A stretch of 53,380 bases of DNA from the NCBI GenBank assembly GCA_947177425.1, contig CAMWUN010000023.1, positions 1-53,380 on the forward strand. The letters run 5' to 3'. The notes under the pieces were generated by a model. The model saw only the letters and a list, made by a program, of their open reading frames with translations. It searched no databases and was not told the origin of the DNA. A program made the position numbers and the translations under genes. This document shows, piece by piece, positions 7,976-16,697 of this stretch. This DNA comes from an uncultured bacterium (GTDB lineage Bacteria; Bacillota; Clostridia; Lachnospirales; Lachnospiraceae). The number at the start of each line of letters is the position of its first letter. The first letter of the stretch is position 1.

Positions 7976-8018
7976 AAAACCCTTTAAACGCTATAACTAC
8001 AGTGTTTAAAGGGTTTTT
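7976..8018 (+). terminator. Intrinsic terminator after tRNA-Pro
   Basis: AAAACCCTTTAAAC (7976-7989) pairs with GTTTAAAGGGTTTT (8004-8017), followed by T residues. It closes the one-gene tRNA transcript. Confidence 0.9.
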
Positions 8019-8044
8019 ATTTATTTATATATTTATTATTTTTC

Positions 8045-8101
8045 GTTACTGTTCACACAGACCTGCGCATTTACTGCGCTGGTCGTAAGAAAGTGATTCG
8101 A
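8045..8101 (+). repeat. Dispersed intergenic repeat, copy B
   Basis: This starts GTTACTGTTCACACAGACC and differs from copy A by a single base over 57. The hairpin is GACC-T-GCGCA (8060-8069), loop TTTAC (8070-8074), TGCGC-T-GGTC (8075-8084). A conserved tail, GTAAGAAAGTGATTCG, follows. Confidence 0.8.
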
Positions 8102-8343
8102 ATTTCCGCTGCACATACCTTTGGATAATAGAACGAAGACAACAGGCGTGATATTGACAGAACATATGAAATGCCTGGATGTTCAGACAAGTGAAACATA
8201 AGGTTAATTAAGTTGAGTCATACTAGAATCCAGTAATATTTTTATTATGAAATTAAGAAAGTCTTAAATCTTTTCATAAGTTACCCTTAACATTTTTATG
8301 TTTTACTTTAATTGGCTGATAATACTGGAAAAGGAATGAGAAC
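8102..8343. other. Intergenic region upstream of the first two-component system
   Basis: No gene is seen. The last 90 bases are very A/T-rich with repeated CTTAA-type words (for example near 8264 and 8285), which might be binding sites for the downstream response regulator. I do not see a clean promoter pair. Confidence 0.4.
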
Positions 8344-9036
8344 ATGACAAATATTTTAGTTTGCGACGATGATAAGGAAATAGTGGATGCCATTGAAATT
8401 TATTTAAAGCAGGAAGGGTATCAGATTTATAAAGCCTATAATGGTGAGCAGGCGGTAAGGATGCTGAAGGAGTTAAATATCCATCTTCTGATTATCGACA
8501 TTATGATGCCGAAGATGGACGGAATCCATGCAACTATAAAAATCAGGGAGTACAGCAGTATTCCGATTATTTTTCTTTCCGCGAAATCAGAGGATACGGA
8601 CAAGATTCTGGGGCTGAACATTGGGGCCGATGATTATGTGACAAAGCCCTTTAACCCTTTGGAACTGGTGGCGCGGGTGAAGTCTAATTTAAGAAGGTAT
8701 ACCCAGCTTGGAAACTTAAATGTCACAAATAATGCTCTTTTTACGGCAGGGGGGCTTTGTATTGACGATGATACCAAGGAAGTTACGGTGGACGGGGAGA
8801 TTGTCAGGCTTACTCCCATTGAGTACAATATCCTGCTGCTTCTGGTAAAGAATCAGGGGAAAGTTTTTTCTATCGACCAGATTTATGAGAGCATATGGAA
8901 TGAAGAAGCTATCGGAGCGGATAATACAGTTGCAGTGCACATCAGACACATCAGGGAAAAAATAGAAATTAATCCCAAAGAGCCAAGATATCTTAAGGTG
9001 GTATGGGGAGTCGGATATAAGATTGAAAAGCAGTAG
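8344..9036 (+). CDS. OmpR-family response regulator
   Basis: A 230-residue two-domain regulator. The receiver domain (about 1-120) has the acidic pocket CDDD near residue 8, phospho-acceptor D52 in IIDIMMPKMDG, and lysine in the DYVTKPF motif. A winged-helix DNA-binding domain fills the C-terminus (about 130-230), with typical RLTPIEYNILLLL and VHIRHIREKIE segments. It acts in the cytosol as a transcription factor when phosphorylated. The partner kinase gene starts 9 bases downstream, so the two are co-transcribed. The target genes cannot be read from the sequence; autoregulation through the A/T-rich upstream region is plausible. Confidence 0.93.
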   Translation: MTNILVCDDDKEIVDAIEIYLKQEGYQIYKAYNGEQAVRMLKELNIHLLIIDIMMPKMDGIHATIKIREYSSIPIIFLSAKSEDTDKILGLNIGADDYVTKPFNPLELVARVKSNLRRYTQLGNLNVTNNALFTAGGLCIDDDTKEVTVDGEIVRLTPIEYNILLLLVKNQGKVFSIDQIYESIWNEEAIGADNTVAVHIRHIREKIEINPKEPRYLKVVWGVGYKIEKQ

Positions 9037-9045
9037 GGGGCAGTT

Positions 9046-11637
9046 ATGGAAAATCAAAAGAAAACAGAAGATGAGCAGGAAATAAGGAGCAGAAGAAAGC
9101 GCAGGAAAACAGGCCGGGGCATGGGACCGGTGTATGTACTTTTGCATATTCTGCTGGCTGGGGCGGCAGTTTTAATTGTGACGGTAATCTCCAGTTCCTA
9201 TATTACGGTTGACACCAGGAAAGGCCCGACGGCGTATAGTCTGATTGGACAGGAAAAAAGCAGTTCTTTTGAGGATTCCAGTGTTTTTAATTCTCTTTTT
9301 GGGAATTGCGTGTCGGACATTATCTGTTACGGAACCATCAGGGGACAGATGGAAAAGGACGGAGAATTTTATCCCAAGAAGGAAGTGGATGTAACGGCTT
9401 TTGCCAACAGATACAATGGTATTTTGCCGGAATATATCACGGCGGATTATTATCTGGAGGATTTGATTAAGTGGGCGCAGGCTGGTTTTACTTATGAGGA
9501 AGCCTATCTGTCGGGTGAGGAAGCGGATAGGTTTTTGAGCCGGAACAAGACGGTGACAAAGGTGGATTTGAGTGATTACAGAGGCGGTACGGTCAGTTAT
9601 CTGAATTCTGATATTGCCAAATCCACAAAAGTGGTGAATGTGTCAGGCAATTCCTTAGGCCCGGAAGGGACAGACAGGGATCCGGCAGAGGCAACGATTA
9701 TGAACGCCAGATATTTTACCGTTGAGGGCAAAAGCATAGAGGACTATGTGTCCACCTGGGAAGAATATTACGACCTTTGCAGTAATGTGCGGAAAGCGGC
9801 GGAAGATTTGAATACCAATTATAATGAGTATCTGGGATACAGGGACTATTATGATTCCGGCCAGTCAAATATCGTGTATTTTGTCAGAAGAATGGTGGGA
9901 GATGAGGAGCAGATATTCACCAACATGGAGACGGCTGGAGCGGATTCCATGGAACTTAAGAAAAAACTGATGGATCAGTGCGGCAAGTATCTCTACTATT
10001 CTGCAAAGGATATGGAGTACGAAACCAACACCCAGATAGAAGAGGCCACTGTGCGTTATGTTTTAAACGGATATGATTATTCTTACCCGGAAGATACACA
10101 GATTTTGATTGGGGTGCGTTCCGAATATCTTGCCGGGGACTGTTTTTATCAGGCGGCGGAAGGGTTTGACGGTTATGCGCCTTATGTGTGGCAGTATCTG
10201 TTAGGGGCCTTTGTCTGTCTGGCTGTCTATGTATTCCTTCTGGTGGTTTTATCTGCAGGGGAAGGGGTATCCGGCAGACGGGATGAGGAAAGGGTAATAA
10301 AACTCCGTCCCAGGGATCGTATACCTACGGAAATAATGGTTTTGGCGGCCTGCGCTGTGGGAACTGGTCTGTATGTCGGGACATCGGCGGCGGTGAACCT
10401 GTTCTGGAGGACCATGCCGAGAAGTACTTTGATAATTCTGGCAGGGGCTGGAGCCTTTCTTTTCAGCCTTCTGTTTTCATATTTCTATTTTAGTTTTGTG
10501 CGGAGGATCAAGGCCAAGTCTCTTTGGCGGGGAAGCCTTTTAAGAAAAGCGGGAAAAGGGATAAAGGATTTTGCCGCATATGCATATGGGCATTCCAACA
10601 TTATTTTAAGGGTTTTTGTTCCATTTTTCCTTTTCGTACTGCTGAATCTGGGAGGGGCTCTCCTTTTAGGTTCCCTTTTGAAGGAAAGTGCCATAAAGAC
10701 GGCGGCTTTTGTTCTGTGTCTGTTGATTCTGCTGGCGGCAGATGGCGCAGTGGGTTATGGGCTGTATCGTTCCGCTATTGCAAGGCAGTTGATTTTAGAA
10801 GGAATTGCACTGATAAATGAAGGAAATCTTACGCATAAAGTGAATGAGAGCGGTATGCACGGAGACGAACTGATACTGGCCCGGGCGGTAAACAGTATTG
10901 GGGAAAGCGTGCGTACGGCAGTGGAAACCAGCATGAAGGATGAACGGCTGAAAGCGGATCTGATCACAAATGTTTCCCATGACATTAAAACGCCGCTTAC
11001 TTCTATCATCAATTATGTGGATTTAATAAGGCGTGAGAATGTGCAGGATGCCAGGGTGAGAGAGTACATTGATGTGCTGGATGCCAAATCCCAGCGGCTG
11101 AAACAGCTTACGGACGATTTGGTGGAAGCCTCCAAAATTTCTTCCGGCAATATTGTGCTTCAATGGGAAAAGATAAATCTGGTAGAACTTTTGAACCAGA
11201 CAATAGGTGAGTTCTCAGAGAAGTTTGAAGAAAAGGCCCTTTATCTTGTATTCAATGCGCCTAAGGGTGTTGTGTATATTGAAGCGGACAGCCGGAGAAT
11301 CTGGCGGGTGATTGAAAACCTGTTTAATAATATTTTCAAATATGCGCTTTCCGGTACAAGGGTTTATGTGGATTTGGGATTTCTGGAAAATGAAGATGGA
11401 TTTAAGCAGGTAATGCTTTCTGTCAAGAATATTTCAGCCCAGCCTTTGAAGGTGAATCCTGAAGAACTGACGGAACGTTTTATCAGAGGGGATGAATCCA
11501 GAACCACGGAAGGAAGCGGACTGGGATTGTCCATTGCAAAGAATCTGACCCAGGCCATGAAGGGAGAATTTGAAATCGTTATGGACGGCGATTTATTTAA
11601 AGTTAATCTGATTTTTCCGATGCTGAATGAATCATAA
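9046..11637 (+). CDS. Large membrane sensor histidine kinase
   Basis: An 863-residue kinase. Residues 1-27 are basic, followed by a membrane segment (about 30-52), a large extracellular region (about 53-380) of no recognised family, then about five more membrane segments (roughly 382-402, 428-450, 460-487, 517-545, 552-578), a HAMP-like stretch, the HisKA dimer helix with SHDIKTPLTSI and phospho-acceptor H645, and a HATPase domain with N-box VIENLFNNIFKYA and G-box GSGLGLSIAKN near 823-833. It is longer than standard kinases because of the sensor and multi-pass region. GGGGG before the ATG supports the start. It pairs with the adjacent OmpR-type regulator. The signal is unknown; the size of the external domain suggests a peptide or cell-wall ligand, which is speculation. 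Confidence 0.9.
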   Translation: MENQKKTEDEQEIRSRRKRRKTGRGMGPVYVLLHILLAGAAVLIVTVISSSYITVDTRKGPTAYSLIGQEKSSSFEDSSVFNSLFGNCVSDIICYGTIRGQMEKDGEFYPKKEVDVTAFANRYNGILPEYITADYYLEDLIKWAQAGFTYEEAYLSGEEADRFLSRNKTVTKVDLSDYRGGTVSYLNSDIAKSTKVVNVSGNSLGPEGTDRDPAEATIMNARYFTVEGKSIEDYVSTWEEYYDLCSNVRKAAEDLNTNYNEYLGYRDYYDSGQSNIVYFVRRMVGDEEQIFTNMETAGADSMELKKKLMDQCGKYLYYSAKDMEYETNTQIEEATVRYVLNGYDYSYPEDTQILIGVRSEYLAGDCFYQAAEGFDGYAPYVWQYLLGAFVCLAVYVFLLVVLSAGEGVSGRRDEERVIKLRPRDRIPTEIMVLAACAVGTGLYVGTSAAVNLFWRTMPRSTLIILAGAGAFLFSLLFSYFYFSFVRRIKAKSLWRGSLLRKAGKGIKDFAAYAYGHSNIILRVFVPFFLFVLLNLGGALLLGSLLKESAIKTAAFVLCLLILLAADGAVGYGLYRSAIARQLILEGIALINEGNLTHKVNESGMHGDELILARAVNSIGESVRTAVETSMKDERLKADLITNVSHDIKTPLTSIINYVDLIRRENVQDARVREYIDVLDAKSQRLKQLTDDLVEASKISSGNIVLQWEKINLVELLNQTIGEFSEKFEEKALYLVFNAPKGVVYIEADSRRIWRVIENLFNNIFKYALSGTRVYVDLGFLENEDGFKQVMLSVKNISAQPLKVNPEELTERFIRGDESRTTEGSGLGLSIAKNLTQAMKGEFEIVMDGDLFKVNLIFPMLNES

Positions 11638-11689
11638 ATTCAGACTGAAAATAAACGCTGCCAAGTTTCGCGGGCCGGCTTATTGTAAT

Positions 11690-11733
11690 AAAAACAGCGT
11701 GCAGAACCCATAAGGGAAATGCACGCTGTTTTT
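11690..11733. terminator. Bidirectional terminator between kinase and prs
   Basis: AAAAACAGCGTGCA (11690-11703) pairs with TGCACGCTGTTTTT (11720-11733). A-run and T-run flank the stem on both sides, so it can stop transcription of the kinase operon and of the convergent prs gene. Confidence 0.88.
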
Positions 11734-11788
11734 ATGCGGACAGCGGGTCAGGGTCTGGAAAGCCTGGCCCTGACGGCGGCTGCGCAGT

Positions 11789-12985
11789 TTATTCGCCAAG
11801 TGTAAAATTTTCTTCCCGGTTATTATATCTTGCCAGTATTTCACGAATCTTTTCCGTAGGAGTGTAGATATTGGCCATGGACGAATCATGGTTCATGAAA
11901 TCGATGATGGAGGCCAGGAATTTGCTCATGTCGGCTTCCACATAGTAGGGGCGCAATTTTAGTTCCGGTATCTGGTAGGTAAGATTGGTGGTGACAAGCT
12001 TATCGAAATAGCAGTTTTCGTAGGCCTCGTCAAAACGCTCCAGTCCATCCGTGAACAGTCCGAAGGTACAGCATATGTACACCCGCTTGGCGTTCATGGT
12101 CTTTAACTGTCTGGCGGTATCAATCATGCTTCCGCCGGAAGAAATCATGTCGTCAATGATGATGACATCCTTTCCGTCAATATTGTCCCCTAAGAACTCA
12201 TGGGCAACAATAGGGTTTTTGCCGTTAACGATGGTGGAGTAGTCCCGGCGCTTATAAAACATGCCTGTATCCACACCCAGCACATTGGCAAAGTAGACCG
12301 CCCGGTCTAAAGCACCTTCGTCAGGACTAATCACAATCAGGTGGTCTTTGTCTATCAGAAGGCTGTCCTCTGTGTGGAGCAGGGCGCGGATAAACTGATA
12401 GGGAGGCATGAAATTGTCAAAGCCGCATAAAGGCTCCGCGTTCTGTACTCTTGGGTCGTGGGCGTCAAAAGTAATGAAATTGCTGACACCCATGTGGTGA
12501 AGCTCTTCAATTGCATAGGCACAGTCAAGGGACTCGCGGCCGTTTCTTTTGTGCTGGCGCCCCTCATAAAGGAAAGGCATAATGACGCTGATCCGGTGTG
12601 CCTTGCCGTTGACAGCGGCGATAATGCGCTTTAAATCCTGGTAATGGTCGTCAGGGGATTTGTAATTGGTATAACCGTTCATGGTATATGATATACTGTG
12701 ATTACAGACATCTACAAGAATAAAGAGATCTTTTCCTCTTATGGATTCAGAAAGAACTGCTTTGCCTTCTCCGGTTCCAAAACGGTAGCAGGCAGCGTCC
12801 AGAATATAATTGTCAGCCACATAACCCTCGAAGGCAGGATCGTTTTTGGCAATATTTTTAACATCCCTTCTGAAATTGATAAGATAATTGTTAACACTTT
12901 TTCCGAGACTGGCCGCGGAATCCATAACGACCAGTTTTAGAGGGGCAACAGGAATGGCTGCTTCAAGTTCACGTAAATTAGGCAT
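11789..12985 (-). CDS. prs: Ribose-phosphate pyrophosphokinase, long form
   Basis: PRPP synthase transfers pyrophosphate from ATP to ribose 5-phosphate, supplying purine, pyrimidine, histidine and NAD synthesis. The PRPP-binding loop IIIDDMISSGGSMIDTA near residues 275-290 is clear, as is the SPDEGALDRA segment that matches the usual PDxGGxxR region. At 398 residues it is about 80 longer than the standard enzyme (around 315), mainly through an N-terminal extension and internal insertions, so it belongs to a divergent branch. GGAGG lies just before the ATG at 12985. It is a single minus-strand gene with a strong promoter (13038-13066) and a shared terminator. Confidence 0.88.
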   Translation of the reverse strand: MPNLRELEAAIPVAPLKLVVMDSAASLGKSVNNYLINFRRDVKNIAKNDPAFEGYVADNYILDAACYRFGTGEGKAVLSESIRGKDLFILVDVCNHSISYTMNGYTNYKSPDDHYQDLKRIIAAVNGKAHRISVIMPFLYEGRQHKRNGRESLDCAYAIEELHHMGVSNFITFDAHDPRVQNAEPLCGFDNFMPPYQFIRALLHTEDSLLIDKDHLIVISPDEGALDRAVYFANVLGVDTGMFYKRRDYSTIVNGKNPIVAHEFLGDNIDGKDVIIIDDMISSGGSMIDTARQLKTMNAKRVYICCTFGLFTDGLERFDEAYENCYFDKLVTTNLTYQIPELKLRPYYVEADMSKFLASIIDFMNHDSSMANIYTPTEKIREILARYNNREENFTLGE

Positions 12986-13037
12986 GGTGTCCTCCAGAAA
13001 GTAAATATAAATGTAAATATAATAGAATATACTTTAT

Positions 13038-13066
13038 TTTATATCATTATGATAGTGACACGTCAA
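13038..13066 (-). promoter_or_regulatory. Promoter of prs
   Basis: On the minus strand: -35 TTGACG (13066-13061), 17-base spacer, -10 TATAAA (13043-13038). It gives a leader of about 45 bases before the prs start. Confidence 0.75.
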
Positions 13067-13105
13067 GAAAATTCTAGTAAAATAAATGTAACTGTCCAGC
13101 CCATT

Positions 13106-13214
13106 GTTACTGTTCACACAGACCTGCGCATTCCGTGAGAATGTGATTCAGGTGTGAGGGGAGATATCGCCCCGAACGGTTACTATGAGCGGCCTTTAGG
13201 CCGTGAATGGTAAC
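13106..13214 (+). repeat. Dispersed intergenic repeat, copy E, with inverted ends
   Basis: The first 27 bases (13106-13132) are identical to copy B, then the right arm of the core hairpin is missing, and the tail resumes with a diverged GTGATTC. The far end GTGAATGGTAAC (13203-13214) is the inverse of the head GTTACTGTTCAC at 10 of 12 positions. An inner hairpin CGGCC-TTTA-GGCCG lies near 13190-13203. The whole looks like a roughly 110-bp non-coding element with terminal inverted repeats. Confidence 0.6.
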
Positions 13215-13259
13215 AGGTCCTGGGCAGAATAACGAAGAAATTTACAGGAAAAGTGGTTT

Positions 13260-14630
13260 ATGCGTGATAAGGAAAAACAGGCAGGGCATTTGATCCAGGC
13301 GGTTTTACCGGGAAGTATCGGGGCGGAACTGGAAATTGGGCCAGGGGACAGACTTCTTGCCATTAATGATGAAAATATATACGACATATTTGATTATCAG
13401 TATTATGTGGAAAATGAGTACATTGAAATTCTAATAGAAAAGCCTGACGGGGAGCAGTGGCTTTTAGAGGTGGACAAGGAGGAAGACGAGGATTTAGGGC
13501 TGGTTTTTAAAAACGGCCTTATGGATGAATACCGTTCCTGCTGTAATAAGTGTATTTTCTGCTTTATTGACCAGATGCCGGAGGGCATGAGGGATACGCT
13601 GTACTTTAAGGATGATGACTCCCGGCTGTCTTTTCTTCAGGGGAATTATGTGACCCTTACCAATATGTCGGACAGGGATATTGACAGGATTATCCGGTAT
13701 CATTTAGCTCCCATCAATATTTCTTTTCAGACTATGAACCCTGAACTGCGGTGCCGGATGCTGAATAACCGTTTTGCAGGGGAAGCCCTTGGCAAGGCTC
13801 AAAGGCTGTATGAGGCTGGTATTGCCATGAACGGGCAGATTGTGCTCTGTAAAGGGGTTAATGACGGGGAGGAGCTTGCTTTCAGCATAAGAAAGCTGAT
13901 GGAGTATATTCCGGTTCTGGAGAGCGTATCTGTTGTCCCGGTAGGGCTTTCCAGACACAGGGAAGGACTGTATCCATTAGAACCTTTTACAGGGGAAGAT
14001 GCAGGGAAAGTTCTCGATATGCTTCACAGTTTCCAGAAGGAGGCATATGAAAAGTATGGAACCCACTTTGTCCATGCCAGCGACGAGTGGTACATCCTTG
14101 CAGGACAGCCTCTGCCGCCAGGGGAAAGCTATGACGGGTACCTCCAGCTTGAAAATGGTGTGGGGATGCTGCGGCTTTTGCTGGACGAGTTTCAGGATGC
14201 CCTGAAGGGACTTAAGGAGAGACTGGAAAAGGAACCGGGGCATCTGCAGGAAATTTTAGAAAGAAGCGGAAAGGAGATTTCCTTAGCCACAGGTGTTCTT
14301 GCTTTTCCATATATCAGGGAGATGGCCCGGGAGATGGCGGACCTGCTGCCGGGGATGATTATACATGTATACGAAATTAAGAATTGTTTTTTTGGCGAAA
14401 TGATAACTGTGGCAGGGCTTTTAACAGGGCGGGATATTATGGCGCAGCTTAAAGGAAAACCTCTTGGGCAGCGGCTGCTGCTTCCCCAAAATATCTTAAG
14501 GAGCGGTGGGGACGTGTTTTTGGATGACGTGACGGTGGGGGAGATGGAAAAAGCTTTACAAGTCAAAATAGATATTGTAAAATCAAGCGGATATGACTTT
14601 GTAGACGCCCTTTTGGGAGAAAATATCTGA
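13260..14630 (+). CDS. DUF512 radical-SAM protein with PDZ-like N-terminus
   Basis: A 456-residue protein. Residues about 8-60 resemble a PDZ domain (IGPGDRLLAINDENIYDIFD). A cysteine cluster, C94-x3-C98-x2-C101 in CCNKCIFCFIDQMP, has the spacing used by radical SAM enzymes to hold a 4Fe-4S cluster. A radical SAM-like barrel with the DUF512 region follows, ending near the C-terminus. The reaction is unknown. The start at 13260 has AGGA 10 bases upstream. It lies directly before der, about 57 bases away, an arrangement seen in many Firmicutes and suggestive of a link with ribosome assembly or translation. That link is inference from context only. Confidence 0.85.
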   Translation: MRDKEKQAGHLIQAVLPGSIGAELEIGPGDRLLAINDENIYDIFDYQYYVENEYIEILIEKPDGEQWLLEVDKEEDEDLGLVFKNGLMDEYRSCCNKCIFCFIDQMPEGMRDTLYFKDDDSRLSFLQGNYVTLTNMSDRDIDRIIRYHLAPINISFQTMNPELRCRMLNNRFAGEALGKAQRLYEAGIAMNGQIVLCKGVNDGEELAFSIRKLMEYIPVLESVSVVPVGLSRHREGLYPLEPFTGEDAGKVLDMLHSFQKEAYEKYGTHFVHASDEWYILAGQPLPPGESYDGYLQLENGVGMLRLLLDEFQDALKGLKERLEKEPGHLQEILERSGKEISLATGVLAFPYIREMAREMADLLPGMIIHVYEIKNCFFGEMITVAGLLTGRDIMAQLKGKPLGQRLLLPQNILRSGGDVFLDDVTVGEMEKALQVKIDIVKSSGYDFVDALLGENI

Positions 14631-14687
14631 CAAAGGCTGCCGGAAGGCCGCATGGATTCAGGTTTTGGAAAGGACATGGTTGCGCAC

Positions 14688-16022
14688 ATGAGTAAGAGCA
14701 GAAAGCCGATTGTGGCAGTGGTAGGAAGGCCCAATGTAGGGAAATCCACCCTGTTTAACGCATTGGCAGGAAAGAGGATTTCTATAGTAAAAGATACACC
14801 GGGCATTACCAGGGACAGGATTTATGCGGATGTCACCTGGCTGGATAAAGCCTTTACGCTGATTGATACCGGCGGCATTGAGCCTGACAGCAGGGATATC
14901 ATTTTATCCCAGATGCGGGAGCAGGCGCAGATTGCCATAGATACGGCGGATGTCATTCTTTTTATGGTGGATGTGAAACAGGGGCTGGTGGATGCGGACT
15001 CCAAGGTGGCCGATATGCTCCGCAGATCCCGTAAGCCTGTGGTTCTGGTTGTCAATAAGGTAGACAATTTTGAAAAATATATGGCGGATGTGTATGAATT
15101 CTACAATCTGGGAATTGGAGAGCCCCATCCGGTTTCCGCCTCTAACCAGCTCGGAATCGGTGATATGCTGGATGAGGTGGTGGGATATTTTGAGGAAGGC
15201 GAAGAAACTGACGGGGAGGACGACAGAATAAGGGTTGCCATTGTAGGAAAGCCCAATGTGGGAAAATCCTCCCTGATCAATAAGCTGATTGGAGAAAACA
15301 GGCTGATTGTCTCTGACATTGCAGGCACCACCAGAGACGCGGTGGACACCCCGGTGTCACACAACGGTAAAGAGTATATTTTTATTGACACGGCGGGGCT
15401 TAGGCGTAAGAATAAAGTAAAGGAAGAACTGGAGCGCTATATGATTCTGCGGACGGTAAGCGCAGTGGAGAGGGCGGATATTGTTGTCCTGTTAATAGAT
15501 GCGACAGAAGGCGTTACAGAGCAGGATGCCAAGATTGCAGGCATTGCCCATGAGAGAGGGAAAGCCGTGATTATTGCAGTGAATAAGTGGGATGCCATTG
15601 AGAAAAATGACAAGACGGTGAACCAGTATACCGGAAGAATCCGGGAAGTTTTGTCCTATATGCCTTATGCGGAAATTACGTTTATTTCGGCAGTGACGGG
15701 ACAGAGACTTTCCCGTCTGTACGACCTGATTGATATGGTAAGTGAAAATCATTCCATGCGGATTTCCACCGGCGTGCTGAATGAAATCATGAGCGAGGCA
15801 GTGGCTCTCCAGCAGCCCCCTTCCGACAAGGGCAAAAGGCTGCGGCTTTACTATATTACCCAGGCAGGGGTCAAGCCCCCTACCTTTGTAATTTTTGTAA
15901 ATGACAAGGAACTGATGCATTTTTCCTATACCAGATATATAGAAAATAAAATCCGGGAAGCCTTTGGGTTTAAAGGCACGCCGCTGAAATTTATCATTAG
16001 GGAGAGAAAGGAAAGCAAATAA
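14688..16022 (+). CDS. der: Ribosome biogenesis GTPase Der (EngA)
   Basis: An essential double GTPase needed for 50S subunit maturation. Two G domains are visible: [12 protein letters not shown] near residues 10-20 with DTPG and NKVD, and [12 protein letters not shown] near 190 with DTAG and NKWD. A C-terminal KH-like domain follows. From the ATG at 14688 it has 444 residues, the normal length. AAAGGA (14669-14674) is 13 bases upstream; ATGs at 14652 and 14676 are poorer fits because of spacing. It sits in a run with DUF512, plsY and gpsA, and the next gene begins one base after its stop. Confidence 0.96.
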   Translation: MSKSRKPIVAVVGRPNVGKSTLFNALAGKRISIVKDTPGITRDRIYADVTWLDKAFTLIDTGGIEPDSRDIILSQMREQAQIAIDTADVILFMVDVKQGLVDADSKVADMLRRSRKPVVLVVNKVDNFEKYMADVYEFYNLGIGEPHPVSASNQLGIGDMLDEVVGYFEEGEETDGEDDRIRVAIVGKPNVGKSSLINKLIGENRLIVSDIAGTTRDAVDTPVSHNGKEYIFIDTAGLRRKNKVKEELERYMILRTVSAVERADIVVLLIDATEGVTEQDAKIAGIAHERGKAVIIAVNKWDAIEKNDKTVNQYTGRIREVLSYMPYAEITFISAVTGQRLSRLYDLIDMVSENHSMRISTGVLNEIMSEAVALQQPPSDKGKRLRLYYITQAGVKPPTFVIFVNDKELMHFSYTRYIENKIREAFGFKGTPLKFIIRERKESK

Positions 16023-16023
16023 A

Positions 16024-16671
16024 GTGGAACGATTAATCTGTTTAGCAATTGGTTATGTGTTTGGCCTGTTCCAGACAGCATTTATTTACGGAAAGCTTCA
16101 CGGAATCGATATCCGGGAGCATGGCAGCGGAAATGCGGGAACCACCAATACTTTGCGTGTCCTTGGAACGAAAGCGGGCCTGGTCGTGCTGGCCGGGGAT
16201 ATCATAAAATGCATTCTTGCCATTGTGATCTGCGGAAAAGTGTTCGGGGGAAGATACCCGGAGGAAATCTATCTGTTAAGGCTCTATGCGGCGGCAGGAG
16301 CGATTTTAGGACACAACTTTCCTTTTTACCTTCATTTCAGGGGCGGAAAAGGAATTGCGGCCACGGCAGGGCTGATTCTGTCATTTCATCCGATTTTTCT
16401 TCCCATGGGCGTGATTTTGTTTTTCGGAGCCTTTTTCCTGACCCATTATGTGTCCCTTGGCTCCCTGCTTGTTTACGCAGGGCTGATGATTGAGATGGTA
16501 GCGGCAGGGCAGATGGGGGTATTCGGACATGGACAGAGGGTTTTAAACGAAATGTATGTGCTCACAGCGCTGCTTACGATTATGGCTTATTATAAGCACC
16601 GTGAAAACATTATGCGCCTGATAAAAGGGGAAGAGAGGAAAACTTACCTTACAAAGAAAAACAAACAGTAG
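16024..16671 (+). CDS. plsY: Acyl-phosphate:glycerol-3-phosphate acyltransferase PlsY
   Basis: A 215-residue membrane enzyme that acylates glycerol 3-phosphate with acyl-phosphate, the first step of phospholipid synthesis in Gram-positives. The three conserved motifs are present: HGSGNAGTTNTLR near residue 34, GHNFPFYLHFRGGKGIAA near 98, and a later H/YVSLGSL segment. About five membrane segments are predicted. It starts with GTG at 16024, one base after the der stop, so translation is probably coupled. The neighbouring gpsA makes its substrate, glycerol 3-phosphate. Confidence 0.95.
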   Translation: MERLICLAIGYVFGLFQTAFIYGKLHGIDIREHGSGNAGTTNTLRVLGTKAGLVVLAGDIIKCILAIVICGKVFGGRYPEEIYLLRLYAAAGAILGHNFPFYLHFRGGKGIAATAGLILSFHPIFLPMGVILFFGAFFLTHYVSLGSLLVYAGLMIEMVAAGQMGVFGHGQRVLNEMYVLTALLTIMAYYKHRENIMRLIKGEERKTYLTKKNKQ

Positions 16672-16697
16672 AGGGTTTGGGAAAGGCAGGAAAAACT

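Noticed and set aside
14192-14806. 204-codon minus-strand frame across DUF512 and der
   Set aside because: Antisense shadow of two well-supported genes.
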